Below are positions 6,049 through 12,181 of a stretch of 12,181 nucleotides of DNA, in pieces. Source of the DNA: Planctomycetota bacterium. GTDB taxonomy: Bacteria; Planctomycetota; UBA1135. The notes below the pieces were generated by a model that worked only from the letters and a program-made list of their open reading frames with translations, was not told the DNA's origin and searched no databases. The position numbers and the translations under genes were made by a program. Location: the NCBI GenBank assembly GCA_027021325.1, contig JALUUN010000250.1, forward strand, positions 1 through 12,181, given 5' to 3'. Every line of letters starts with the position of its first letter. Position 1 is the first letter of the stretch.

Positions 6049-7344
6049 ATGGAATCGCCCCGCCCCCGCCCCGCACGAGGCCCCACGCGCCGCCGGGTCC
6101 TCCAGGGTGCCCTGGCCCTGCCCGCGGCCCTGGCGATGGAAGGCCTCCGGCCCTCCCCCCTCGAACGCCTGCGCCTCGGCATCGTCGGGGTCTCGGGGCG
6201 CGGCGCGGCGAACCTCCAGGCCGTGGCCCACGAGGAGATCGCCGCTCTCTGCGACGTGGACGCCCGCCTCCTGGAGGCGGCGGCGGGCTCCTTCCCCGGG
6301 GCGCGGACCTTCCGTGACTTCCGCGACATGATCGCCTCCGTAGAACTGGACGGGGTCGTCGTTTCGACACCGGACCATACCCACTTCCCCGCCGCCCAGA
6401 CGGCCCTGGAGGCCGGGCTTCCCGTCTACTGCGAGAAGCCTCTGACCCGCGATCTCCGGGAGTGCCGGACGCTGCAGGAGCTGGCTGCCGCGCGCGGCGT
6501 AGCGACCCAGATGGGCACCCAGATCCACGCCAGCGAGAACTACCGCCGGGTCGTGGAACAGGTGCGAAGCGGCCTCCTCGGGCGCATCCGCCGGGCTTCG
6601 GCCTGGGTCGGCAAGGCCTGGGGCGGCGGCGAGCGCCCCCCGGAGACGCCGCCGGTACCCGAGTGGATGGCCTGGGATCTGTGGCTCGGCCCGGCGCCGG
6701 AGCGCCCCTACCACTCCGTGTACCACACCGGCGGCCAGTGGCGGCGCTTCTGGGATTTCGGGGGCGGCACCCTGGCCGACATGGGCTGCCACCTCCTGGA
6801 CCTCGTGTTCTGGGCCCTGGAGCTCCGCTACCCCTCGGGCGCGGAAGCAGAGAACCCGAAGCCCCATCCCGAGACCGCTCCGACCGCGATGCACTGCCGC
6901 TGGGACTTCCCGGGTCCCGGAGGCACAGCCCTGGAGGTGCACTGGTACGACGGCGGCCTGCGCCCGCCGGCCCTGAAGGAGGTTCCGGAGCTTCCCGAGT
7001 GGGGCATGGGTGTCCTCTTCGAAGGTGAGGAGGGATACCTCCTGGCCGACTACGGTCGCTGGATCGGCCTGCCCGCCGAGCGCTTCCGGGACGCCGGGGA
7101 GCCCGCCGAGCGCATTCCTCCCTCCCCCGGCCACCACCGGGAATGGCTCGACGCCATCCGCGGCGGGCCGGCCCCTCTGTGCCGTTTCGGCTACGCGGGC
7201 CCCCTGACGGAGACCGTGCTCCTGGGCAACGTCGCCTGGCGGGCCGGGGGCGCGGTGGCCTGGGACGGACCCGGCCTGCGCATCACCGGCGGCCCCGAGG
7301 GCGCCCGGGAGCTGGTGGCGCGTCCGCCGCGGGAAGGCTGGTAG
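6049..7344 (+). CDS. Tat-exported Gfo/Idh/MocA oxidoreductase (paralogue 1)
   Basis: The product is 431 aa, an NAD(P)-dependent oxidoreductase of the glucose-fructose oxidoreductase/inositol dehydrogenase/MocA family. A twin-arginine signal is visible (TRRRVLQGALALPAALA, residues 13-29), so it is predicted to fold with its cofactor and be exported. The Rossmann part starts with GIVGVSGRG at 44-52. The family's EKP motif is E129-K130-P131 (VYCEKPLTRDL). The catalytic region in the C-terminal domain reads ADMGCHLLD, with D244, H248 and D251. Length and layout are normal for the family. The substrate is probably a sugar or sugar-like polyol, but it cannot be read from sequence. The gene ends 9 bp before the end of the convergent ThuA-DUF1080 gene and diverges from the DUF3500 gene. 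Oxidation of glycosides at C3 before DUF1080-type cleavage is the role best supported by context. Confidence 0.92.
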   Translation: MESPRPRPARGPTRRRVLQGALALPAALAMEGLRPSPLERLRLGIVGVSGRGAANLQAVAHEEIAALCDVDARLLEAAAGSFPGARTFRDFRDMIASVELDGVVVSTPDHTHFPAAQTALEAGLPVYCEKPLTRDLRECRTLQELAAARGVATQMGTQIHASENYRRVVEQVRSGLLGRIRRASAWVGKAWGGGERPPETPPVPEWMAWDLWLGPAPERPYHSVYHTGGQWRRFWDFGGGTLADMGCHLLDLVFWALELRYPSGAEAENPKPHPETAPTAMHCRWDFPGPGGTALEVHWYDGGLRPPALKEVPELPEWGMGVLFEGEEGYLLADYGRWIGLPAERFRDAGEPAERIPPSPGHHREWLDAIRGGPAPLCRFGYAGPLTETVLLGNVAWRAGGAVAWDGPGLRITGGPEGARELVARPPREGW

Positions 7345-7353
7345 CGGCGGCCC

Positions 7354-9321
7354 TCAGTCCGGAAGCGGCGTCAAGCGGATGTTGCGGAAGTGGATTTCCG
7401 CGCCCTCCGACTGCAGGCCGATGGGGCCGGGCAGGACCTCGCAGCCGGTAGCGACGTTCAGGACCTCGCCGTTGACCTTGAGGACGCAGCTGTCCTGGTC
7501 GAGGAGGATCTCGTAGTGGTTCCACTGGCCCAGGGGCCGCTCGTTGCTGTGGGTGCGGCGCGTGTTGCGGCCCCGCGTGCGCCGGGGATCGGTGCGCATC
7601 GGGAACTCGCCGATGTTCCAGAAGTCTCCGGCCTGGCCGCTCATGAGCTGGGCCTCGATGCTCCGGGGCCAGATCCGGTCCTCGCCGCTCAGGCGCAGGA
7701 GGACGCCGCTGTTGCCGGGGCCTTTCTCGGGGTCGAAGCGCCAGTCGAGCTCGAGGATGTAGTTGGCGAAGCTGCGCTCGGTCTTCAGATAACCGATGGG
7801 GCGGCCGCGGCAGACCAGGACACCGTCACGGACCGACCAGACTTCCTCCGGCTGCGCTTCCTCCTGCAGGAAGAAGGTCCAGCCCTCGAGGTCCCGCCCG
7901 TTGAAGAGCTCGACCACCGGTCCCGCCGGCTCCGGGCGCAGCTCCCGGATCTTCAGGTTGCGGAACCAGACCCGGTTGCCGTGATCCTGGAGGGCGATGG
8001 AGCCGCGGGCCAGGCTCCCGAACTCCGGCCAGGCCCGGAACTTGCTCGCTGCCACCCGCTCCCTCCAGACCTCGTCGTCCAGGCGCGCCTCCACCACCCG
8101 GGTGCCGTTCACCCAGTGCTCCACGCGGCCGCGGTGGACGACGATCCGCCCCCGGTTCCACGCACCCGCCGGGCGCAGGACCTTGTCCCGGGGCGGGTAG
8201 ATGGCGTAGAGGGCGCCGGCGGAGTGGGGATCGCCGGCGTCCACGCCGGCGCCGGCGTCGTCGAGGATCTGGAACTCGGGTCCGGTCATCCACGGGGCGT
8301 CCAGGCTCTCGCCCACGTGGTACATGACGCCGCTGTTGGCCCCCGGGCTGCACTTCCACTCGAAAGAGAACTCGAAGTCGCGGAAGCGGCGCACCGTCAG
8401 GAGATCGCCGCCTCCGGCCTGGACGGCGAGACTGCCGTCCTCGATGCTCCAGCCCTCCGGCGGCGGCCCCTCGCGGCGCCACCCCCGCCAGCCTGCGAGG
8501 CTGCGGCCGTCGAAGAGGAGCTCCCAGCCCTGGCGGCGCTCAGCCGGCGTCAGGGTGTTCGGGGCCGGCTCGCGCACCTCTCCGGTCGCAGCCCACTCGG
8601 TACCGCGGCGCACGAGCTCCTGGAAGGCGGGATCCAGGTAGGACGCGTGGGTGGCCTCGGCGCTGCGCCAGACATGGCCGAGAGGAGTGTGGAAGACCCG
8701 GCCCGCGCCGTACTCCTTGACGAGGATCATGGGCTCGTCGCGGCCGGTGCCGCCCGTGGCGGGGTCCGACCAGGCGGTGGCCAGAACCCGGTAGTCGGTT
8801 CCATGCATGGGCACCAGCCGGTGATAGAGCTCATCGGGGTGGCCGACGAGGTCGTCCAGATTGCGCGTGACCGGATGATCGCGGTCGCGGATGCGGACGT
8901 CGAAAGCATGGAAGCGGCCGTGCCCGGTGCCCTCCCGCCAGCAGAGGGCGACGATCTCCTCGTATTCCTTCCAGCCCGGAAAGGCGTTGTTGGCGGCGTG
9001 GATCACGACGACACCGGTTCCAGCGCGCACGGCATCCACGAAGTTCCGCTCCGCTTCCTCGCCCCAGCGTGGCCCGTTGTAGTCGAGAACGAAGGCCTGG
9101 TAGGCACGCAGGCCCTCCCGGTCGGCGAGGGTGCGCGAGGGCTCGGTGGTGACCTCGACGCGGCACAGGCCGTCGCGCTCGAGGATGGCCTTGAGGAACG
9201 GGGTGGTCCAGCGCCAGTCGTGGTTGTTGGCACCGCTGACGAGAAGGACCGGAACGGGTTCGCGCTCCGCCGCCTCCTGGGGCGGGGCGGCGGCCAGGCT
9301 CAGGAGGAGGCTGCACAGCAT
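7354..9321 (-). CDS. Exported ThuA-DUF1080-DUF1080 fusion protein
   Basis: The product is 655 aa with a short N-terminal signal-like segment (MLCSLLLSLAAAP). Residues about 23-248 are a ThuA-like class I glutamine-amidotransferase-fold domain: VSGANNHDW at 28-36, VVVIHAANNAFPGW at 104-117, HPVTRNLD at 149-156, DELYHRLV at 163-170 and GRVFHTPLGHVW at 207-218. Two DUF1080 (3-keto-disaccharide hydrolase, concanavalin-like) domains follow at about 264-460 and 468-652. Each opens with LFDGRSLAGW or LFNGRDLEGW, carries an NSGV motif (329-332, 537-540) and has an E-x-Q motif (E349-F-Q351, E556-A-Q558). DUF1080 enzymes cleave 3-keto-glycosides, and ThuA is tied to 3-keto-trehalose use. The two DUF1080 copies differ much in sequence, so they may act on different linkages or one may only bind sugar. 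It sits between the two oxidoreductase genes, convergent with one and divergent from the other. Confidence 0.93.
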   Translation of the reverse strand: MLCSLLLSLAAAPPQEAAEREPVPVLLVSGANNHDWRWTTPFLKAILERDGLCRVEVTTEPSRTLADREGLRAYQAFVLDYNGPRWGEEAERNFVDAVRAGTGVVVIHAANNAFPGWKEYEEIVALCWREGTGHGRFHAFDVRIRDRDHPVTRNLDDLVGHPDELYHRLVPMHGTDYRVLATAWSDPATGGTGRDEPMILVKEYGAGRVFHTPLGHVWRSAEATHASYLDPAFQELVRRGTEWAATGEVREPAPNTLTPAERRQGWELLFDGRSLAGWRGWRREGPPPEGWSIEDGSLAVQAGGGDLLTVRRFRDFEFSFEWKCSPGANSGVMYHVGESLDAPWMTGPEFQILDDAGAGVDAGDPHSAGALYAIYPPRDKVLRPAGAWNRGRIVVHRGRVEHWVNGTRVVEARLDDEVWRERVAASKFRAWPEFGSLARGSIALQDHGNRVWFRNLKIRELRPEPAGPVVELFNGRDLEGWTFFLQEEAQPEEVWSVRDGVLVCRGRPIGYLKTERSFANYILELDWRFDPEKGPGNSGVLLRLSGEDRIWPRSIEAQLMSGQAGDFWNIGEFPMRTDPRRTRGRNTRRTHSNERPLGQWNHYEILLDQDSCVLKVNGEVLNVATGCEVLPGPIGLQSEGAEIHFRNIRLTPLPD

Positions 9322-9329
9322 GGGGGCTC

Positions 9330-9335
9330 AAGGTA
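9330..9335 (-). promoter_or_regulatory. -10-like box TACCTT, 8 nt before the ThuA-DUF1080 ATG
   Basis: On the - strand TACCTT is followed by eight bases without a Shine-Dalgarno sequence and then the ATG at 9321. It overlaps a KpnI-type palindrome GGTACC (9332-9337). On the + strand this palindrome gives a second TANNNT hexamer (TACCGT, 9334-9339) that could serve the divergent gene at 9383 with a 43-nt leader. Confidence 0.4.
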
Positions 9336-9351
9336 CCGTGTCCGGGATCCC

Positions 9352-9371
9352 GCGGACGGCCGCCCGTCCGC
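9352..9371 (+). promoter_or_regulatory. Perfect 8-bp hairpin just before the 9383 start
   Basis: GCGGACGG (9352-9359) pairs perfectly with CCGTCCGC (9364-9371) across a 4-nt loop (CCGC), 11 nt before the ATG at 9383. It lies in the 61-bp region between divergent genes. It could be an operator palindrome for a regulator of both genes, or an RNA hairpin in the leader of the 9383 gene. No T-tract follows, so it is not a terminator. Confidence 0.35.
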
Positions 9372-9382
9372 CGCACCCTGCC

Positions 9383-10846
9383 ATGTCCCGGACTTCCCGC
9401 CGTCGCTTCCTCGGCACCGCCACCGCCGGCGGCAGCCTCCTCCTCGGTTCCCGTGGCTGGACCTCTCCCCGGCCACGCTCCCGGCCCCTGGGCGCCGCCT
9501 CGGAACTGCGCCTCGCCGTCGTCGGCCTGCGCAGCCGGGGCATGGCCCTGGCCGGCGTCTTCCAGCGCACCCCCGGCGCCCGGGTCGTGGCCTTCTGCGA
9601 CCCCGACGGGCGTGTCCTGGGCGAGCGCGCCGCGGAGTTCGAGCGCCGCCACGGCGTCGCCCCGAAGACCTTCCGCGACCTGCGCCGCCTCCTGGAGGAT
9701 CCCGAGGTGGACGCCCTGGCCGTCGCCACGCCGAACCACTGGCATGCCCTGGCCACGGTCTGGGGCTGCCAGGCCGGCAAGGACGTCTACTGCGAGAAGC
9801 CGGTCTCCCACAACGTCTGGGAGGGCCGCCAGGCCGTGGCCGCCGCCGAACGCTACGGCCGGGTCGTCGCCGCCGGGACGCAGTCCCGCTCCTCGGAGCC
9901 GGTGCAGCGTGCCATCGAGATGGTGCGCCGGGGAGAGCTCGGGCCTCTGCGGGTCGCGCGCGGCCTCTGCTACAAGAGCCGGCCCTCCATCGGCCGCGTC
10001 CGGGGAGCCCAGGCCGTCCCCGGCCACATCGACTACGACCTCTGGTGCGGGCCGGCGCCCCTGGAGCCCCTGCGCCGGCGCAACCTGCACTATGACTGGC
10101 ACTGGGTCTGGCCGACCGGCAACGGCGACATCGGCAACCAGGGCATCCACCAGATGGACCTCGCACGCCAGGCCCTGGGCGCCGGGGAGCTGGCTCCCGA
10201 GACGGTCAGCGTCGGCGGGCGCTTCGGCTACCGCGACGACGGCGAGACGCCGAACACCCAGATGGCGGTCTTCCGCTATCCCCAGGGCCTTCTCATCTTC
10301 GAGGTGCGCGGCCTGTACGAGAACAACGGCGAGGTCGAAAAGGAGGGCTACCGCGGCGTCAAGATCGGCAACGTCCTGGAGTGCGAGGACGGCTACGCCG
10401 TTCTCGGCGTCAACGACGCCCGGATCCTCGACCGGAACGGGCGCCTGGTCCACGAGTTCCGCGGCGCCGACCACATGGCCCGCCACGTGAAGAACTTCGT
10501 GGACGCCTGCCTGGCGCGGCGGCCGGAGAGCCTCGCCGCACCGATCCTGGAAGGCCACCTCTCCAGCGCCCTCTGCCACTTCGCCAATATCAGCCACCGC
10601 ACCGGCCGCATCAGCCCGCCGGAGGAGATCCGCGCCGCCTTCCGTGACCGGCCCTTCGCCGCCGAGACCCTGGAGCGCTTCGAAGAACACCTGCTCGAGC
10701 GGGGGCTCCGGCCCGGGGAACTGGAGATCGTCCTGGGGCGCCCCCTGCGCCTGGTCCCGGGCCGCGAGGAGTTCGACGACCCCCTGCCCAACCTGCTCCT
10801 GTCGCGCCTCTACCGGCCGCCCTTCGTCGTGCCCGCCCTGGCCTGA
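9383..10846 (+). CDS. Tat-exported Gfo/Idh/MocA oxidoreductase (paralogue 2)
   Basis: The product is 487 aa, a second NAD(P)-dependent oxidoreductase of the Gfo/Idh/MocA family. It opens with a classic twin-arginine signal (SRRRFLGTATAGGSLLLGS, 5-23). This decides the start at 9383, because longer in-frame starts would run into the divergent gene and bury the signal. The Rossmann turn is GLRSRG at 48-53. It is unusual in having Arg where a glycine is more common. The EKP motif is E138-K139-P140 (VYCEKPVSHN). The C-terminal domain has GNQGIHQMD with H256 and D259, the family's catalytic region. It differs clearly from paralogue 1 and is 56 aa longer, mostly at the C-terminus (about 400-487), so a different substrate is likely. 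No Shine-Dalgarno sequence or close TANNNT box was found before the ATG. The hairpin at 9352-9371 lies there instead. Confidence 0.93.
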   Translation: MSRTSRRRFLGTATAGGSLLLGSRGWTSPRPRSRPLGAASELRLAVVGLRSRGMALAGVFQRTPGARVVAFCDPDGRVLGERAAEFERRHGVAPKTFRDLRRLLEDPEVDALAVATPNHWHALATVWGCQAGKDVYCEKPVSHNVWEGRQAVAAAERYGRVVAAGTQSRSSEPVQRAIEMVRRGELGPLRVARGLCYKSRPSIGRVRGAQAVPGHIDYDLWCGPAPLEPLRRRNLHYDWHWVWPTGNGDIGNQGIHQMDLARQALGAGELAPETVSVGGRFGYRDDGETPNTQMAVFRYPQGLLIFEVRGLYENNGEVEKEGYRGVKIGNVLECEDGYAVLGVNDARILDRNGRLVHEFRGADHMARHVKNFVDACLARRPESLAAPILEGHLSSALCHFANISHRTGRISPPEEIRAAFRDRPFAAETLERFEEHLLERGLRPGELEIVLGRPLRLVPGREEFDDPLPNLLLSRLYRPPFVVPALA

Positions 10847-10887
10847 GGGCCCGGGCCGTCGCCCGCCGCCGCCTTCCCGCCCGGGGC

Positions 10888-10893
10888 TATGAT
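10888..10893 (+). promoter_or_regulatory. -10-like box TATGAT, 9 nt before the dnaE-like ATG
   Basis: TATGAT matches the sigma-70 -10 consensus in five of six positions and lies 9 nt before the ATG at 10903. It is the best -10 match of the six such boxes in the window. GGA between box and start could be a weak ribosome contact. No -35 match was seen at the usual distance. Confidence 0.5.
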
Positions 10894-10902
10894 GGATATC
10901 AG

Positions 10903-12181
10903 ATGCCCTCCCCCCTTCCGGCCCCCTTCCACCGGGGTCTGCCCTGCGTCCAGCTGCGGGTGGCGACGCCCTGGTCCTTCCACCGCGGCGCCTCCCGGGT
11001 CGAGGATCTCGCCCGGGCCGCCGCCCGCCGCGGGATCCAGGTCCTGGCCATGGCCGACCGCCAGGGGCTCTGGGGCGCGGTGCCCTTCCAGCGGGCCTGC
11101 GAGGCCGAGGGGGTGCAGCCGGTCCATGGTCTGGAGCTGCGGGCCGGCGGCGCCACGGCCCTGCTCCTGGCCCGGGACGAGGCCGGGTGGGCCTCCCTCT
11201 GCCGCGCCAGCACCGCCGTCCAGCTCCAGGATCTGGACGGCCTCCACGGCGGCATCGCCTCGTCCCGCGTCCTCACCGACCTCCTCCTGGAGACCGAGGG
11301 CTGCTTCCTCCTGCCCTTCGACGCGGAGGTCCTGCGCGCTCTTCTGCGCGAGCGCGGCCCCGAGGACCTGGCGGTGCCGGTGCCGCCGGGCAGCAGCGGC
11401 CTGCGCGCCCTCGCGCTCGCCGGCGAGCTCGGCCTGCCGGCGGCGGCGGCGCCGCCGGTCGTGGCAGCGGAGCCCGCGGACCTCGAGCGCCACCGCCTTC
11501 TGGTCGCCATCGGCGAGCGCACGGTCCGCAGCCGTCTCGGCGAGCTGCCGCCCGGACGCCGGCCGGAGGGGCCCGGGGCCTGGCTGCGGGGCCCCGCCGA
11601 ACAGGCCCGGGACTACGCCTGGGCTCCGGAGGCCCTGGAAGGTGCGGCCCGCCTGGCCCGGGCCTGCAGCTTCCGCATCCCCCTGGACCGGAAGCGCCTG
11701 CCGCGCTTCCCCGTGCCGGGCGGCCGCAGCGCCTCCGTCTGGCTGGCACGCCTGTGCGAACGCGGCCTGCGCCGGCGGCGCGTACCGCGGGACGACCCGC
11801 GCTACCGCAGTCAGCTGCGACGGGAGCTGCGCCAGATCGAGGAGCAGGGCTTCGCCGACTACTTCCTGATCGTCGCCGACATCGTCCGCTACGCCCGCGA
11901 GCAGGGCATCCAGAATTGCGGCCGGGGTTCGGCGGCCAACAGCCTCGTGGCCTGGCTCCTGGGCCTGACCCAGGTGGACCCCCTGCGCCACGGCCTCTAC
12001 TTCGAACGCTTCATGAACTCCGGGCGCACGGACTGCCCGGACGTGGATCTGGACTTCGCCTGGGACGAGCGCGACCGGATCCTCGACTATGTCTACGAGC
12101 GCTACGGGCGCGAGCGGGTGGCCATGATCAGCACCCATCAGACCTTCGCTGCCCGCGGTGCGGTACGCGAGCTGGCCCTGG
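10903..12181 (+). CDS. DNA polymerase III alpha subunit, DnaE2-like (3' truncated)
   Basis: There are 426 complete codons that run off the window. Families of this type are about 1000-1150 aa, so more than half is missing. The N-terminal PHP domain is recognisable (GASRVEDLARAAARRGIQVL at 29-48, GAVPFQRACEAEGVQPVHGLEL at 58-79). Its usual metal ligands are changed: the H-x-H strand reads QLRVATP (17-23) and the T-D-H motif reads ADR (51-53). The polymerase palm follows with GRGSAANS at 340-347, FERFMNS, and PDVDLDF, in which D380 and D382 correspond to the two catalytic aspartates of E. coli DnaE (D401, D403). GRGSAANS is the form I associate with DnaE2/ImuC error-prone polymerases, whereas replicative DnaE1 has GRGSGAGS. 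No imuA or imuB gene lies upstream. The polymerase is therefore probably active, without PHP exonuclease activity. Main replicative or repair role is unresolved. Confidence 0.9.
   Translation, partial: MPSPLPAPFHRGLPCVQLRVATPWSFHRGASRVEDLARAAARRGIQVLAMADRQGLWGAVPFQRACEAEGVQPVHGLELRAGGATALLLARDEAGWASLCRASTAVQLQDLDGLHGGIASSRVLTDLLLETEGCFLLPFDAEVLRALLRERGPEDLAVPVPPGSSGLRALALAGELGLPAAAAPPVVAAEPADLERHRLLVAIGERTVRSRLGELPPGRRPEGPGAWLRGPAEQARDYAWAPEALEGAARLARACSFRIPLDRKRLPRFPVPGGRSASVWLARLCERGLRRRRVPRDDPRYRSQLRRELRQIEEQGFADYFLIVADIVRYAREQGIQNCGRGSAANSLVAWLLGLTQVDPLRHGLYFERFMNSGRTDCPDVDLDFAWDERDRILDYVYERYGRERVAMISTHQTFAARGAVRELAL

Noticed and set aside
7390..10095. A 901-codon open frame on the + strand antisense to the ThuA-DUF1080 gene
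   Set aside because: It is a shadow of the real gene in GC-rich DNA. The product is low-complexity in Ala, Gly, Pro, Arg and matches no family, while the opposite strand encodes clear domains throughout.
8831..10690. A 619-codon - strand open frame over the second oxidoreductase gene, and similar long frames at 980-2851, 1458-3050, 3344-4864, 5359-7137 and 10810-12138
   Set aside because: Each overlaps a gene with recognisable motifs or, for the 1608 gene, a better start and composition. The products show no domain and have biased composition.
10889..11869. 326-codon open frame at the start of the polymerase gene
   Set aside because: It is in the wrong frame. The frame from 10903, which runs off the window, encodes the PHP and palm motifs.

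Overview
This GC-rich window (G and C dominate nearly every third codon position) reads like Planctomycetota, or a similar high-GC phylum such as Acidobacteriota or Verrucomicrobiota. The reasons are two Tat-exported Gfo/Idh/MocA oxidoreductases, a ThuA protein fused to two DUF1080 domains, and a DUF3500 protein, all typical of such genomes. There are no rRNA or tRNA genes, insertion sequences, CRISPR arrays or phage genes. Coding density is very high, and the longest stretch without a gene is 240 bp (1368-1607).

Left part (1-2780, + strand): the C-terminal two thirds of a TrkH-type K+ channel subunit, a 129-aa single-pass membrane protein, a strong intrinsic terminator (1394-1438), then a 390-aa protein of unknown function that has the window's only clear Shine-Dalgarno sequence.

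Centre (2788-3333, - strand): the most interesting gene, an AhpD/carboxymuconolactone-decarboxylase-type peroxidase-related enzyme. An in-frame UGA sits exactly where the family has the second cysteine of its redox CxxC motif (Cys80-Phe-Tyr-UGA83). Homology continues without a break for 98 codons after the UGA, and a bSECIS-like hairpin follows it at the expected distance. This is most likely a selenoprotein that standard gene calling would split or mark as broken.

Right-centre (3392-10846): genes for handling sugars or organic solutes. They are a sodium/solute symporter, an exported DUF3500 protein on the opposite strand, two Tat-signal Gfo/Idh/MocA oxidoreductases, and between them an exported ThuA-DUF1080-DUF1080 fusion on the opposite strand. 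From what is known of these families, a periplasmic 3-keto-glycoside route (oxidation at C3 by Gfo/Idh/MocA enzymes, cleavage by DUF1080 lyase/hydrolase domains) is a reasonable inference, with the symporter a possible importer of products.

Right edge (10903-12181): the N-terminal half of a DnaE-type DNA polymerase III alpha subunit with DnaE2-like palm motifs and a PHP domain that has lost its metal-binding residues.

A cross-cutting signal: six of the nine complete gene starts have a TANNNT hexamer 6-9 nt upstream of the ATG and no Shine-Dalgarno sequence. This suggests that leaderless transcription with a -10 box directly before the start codon is common in this organism.
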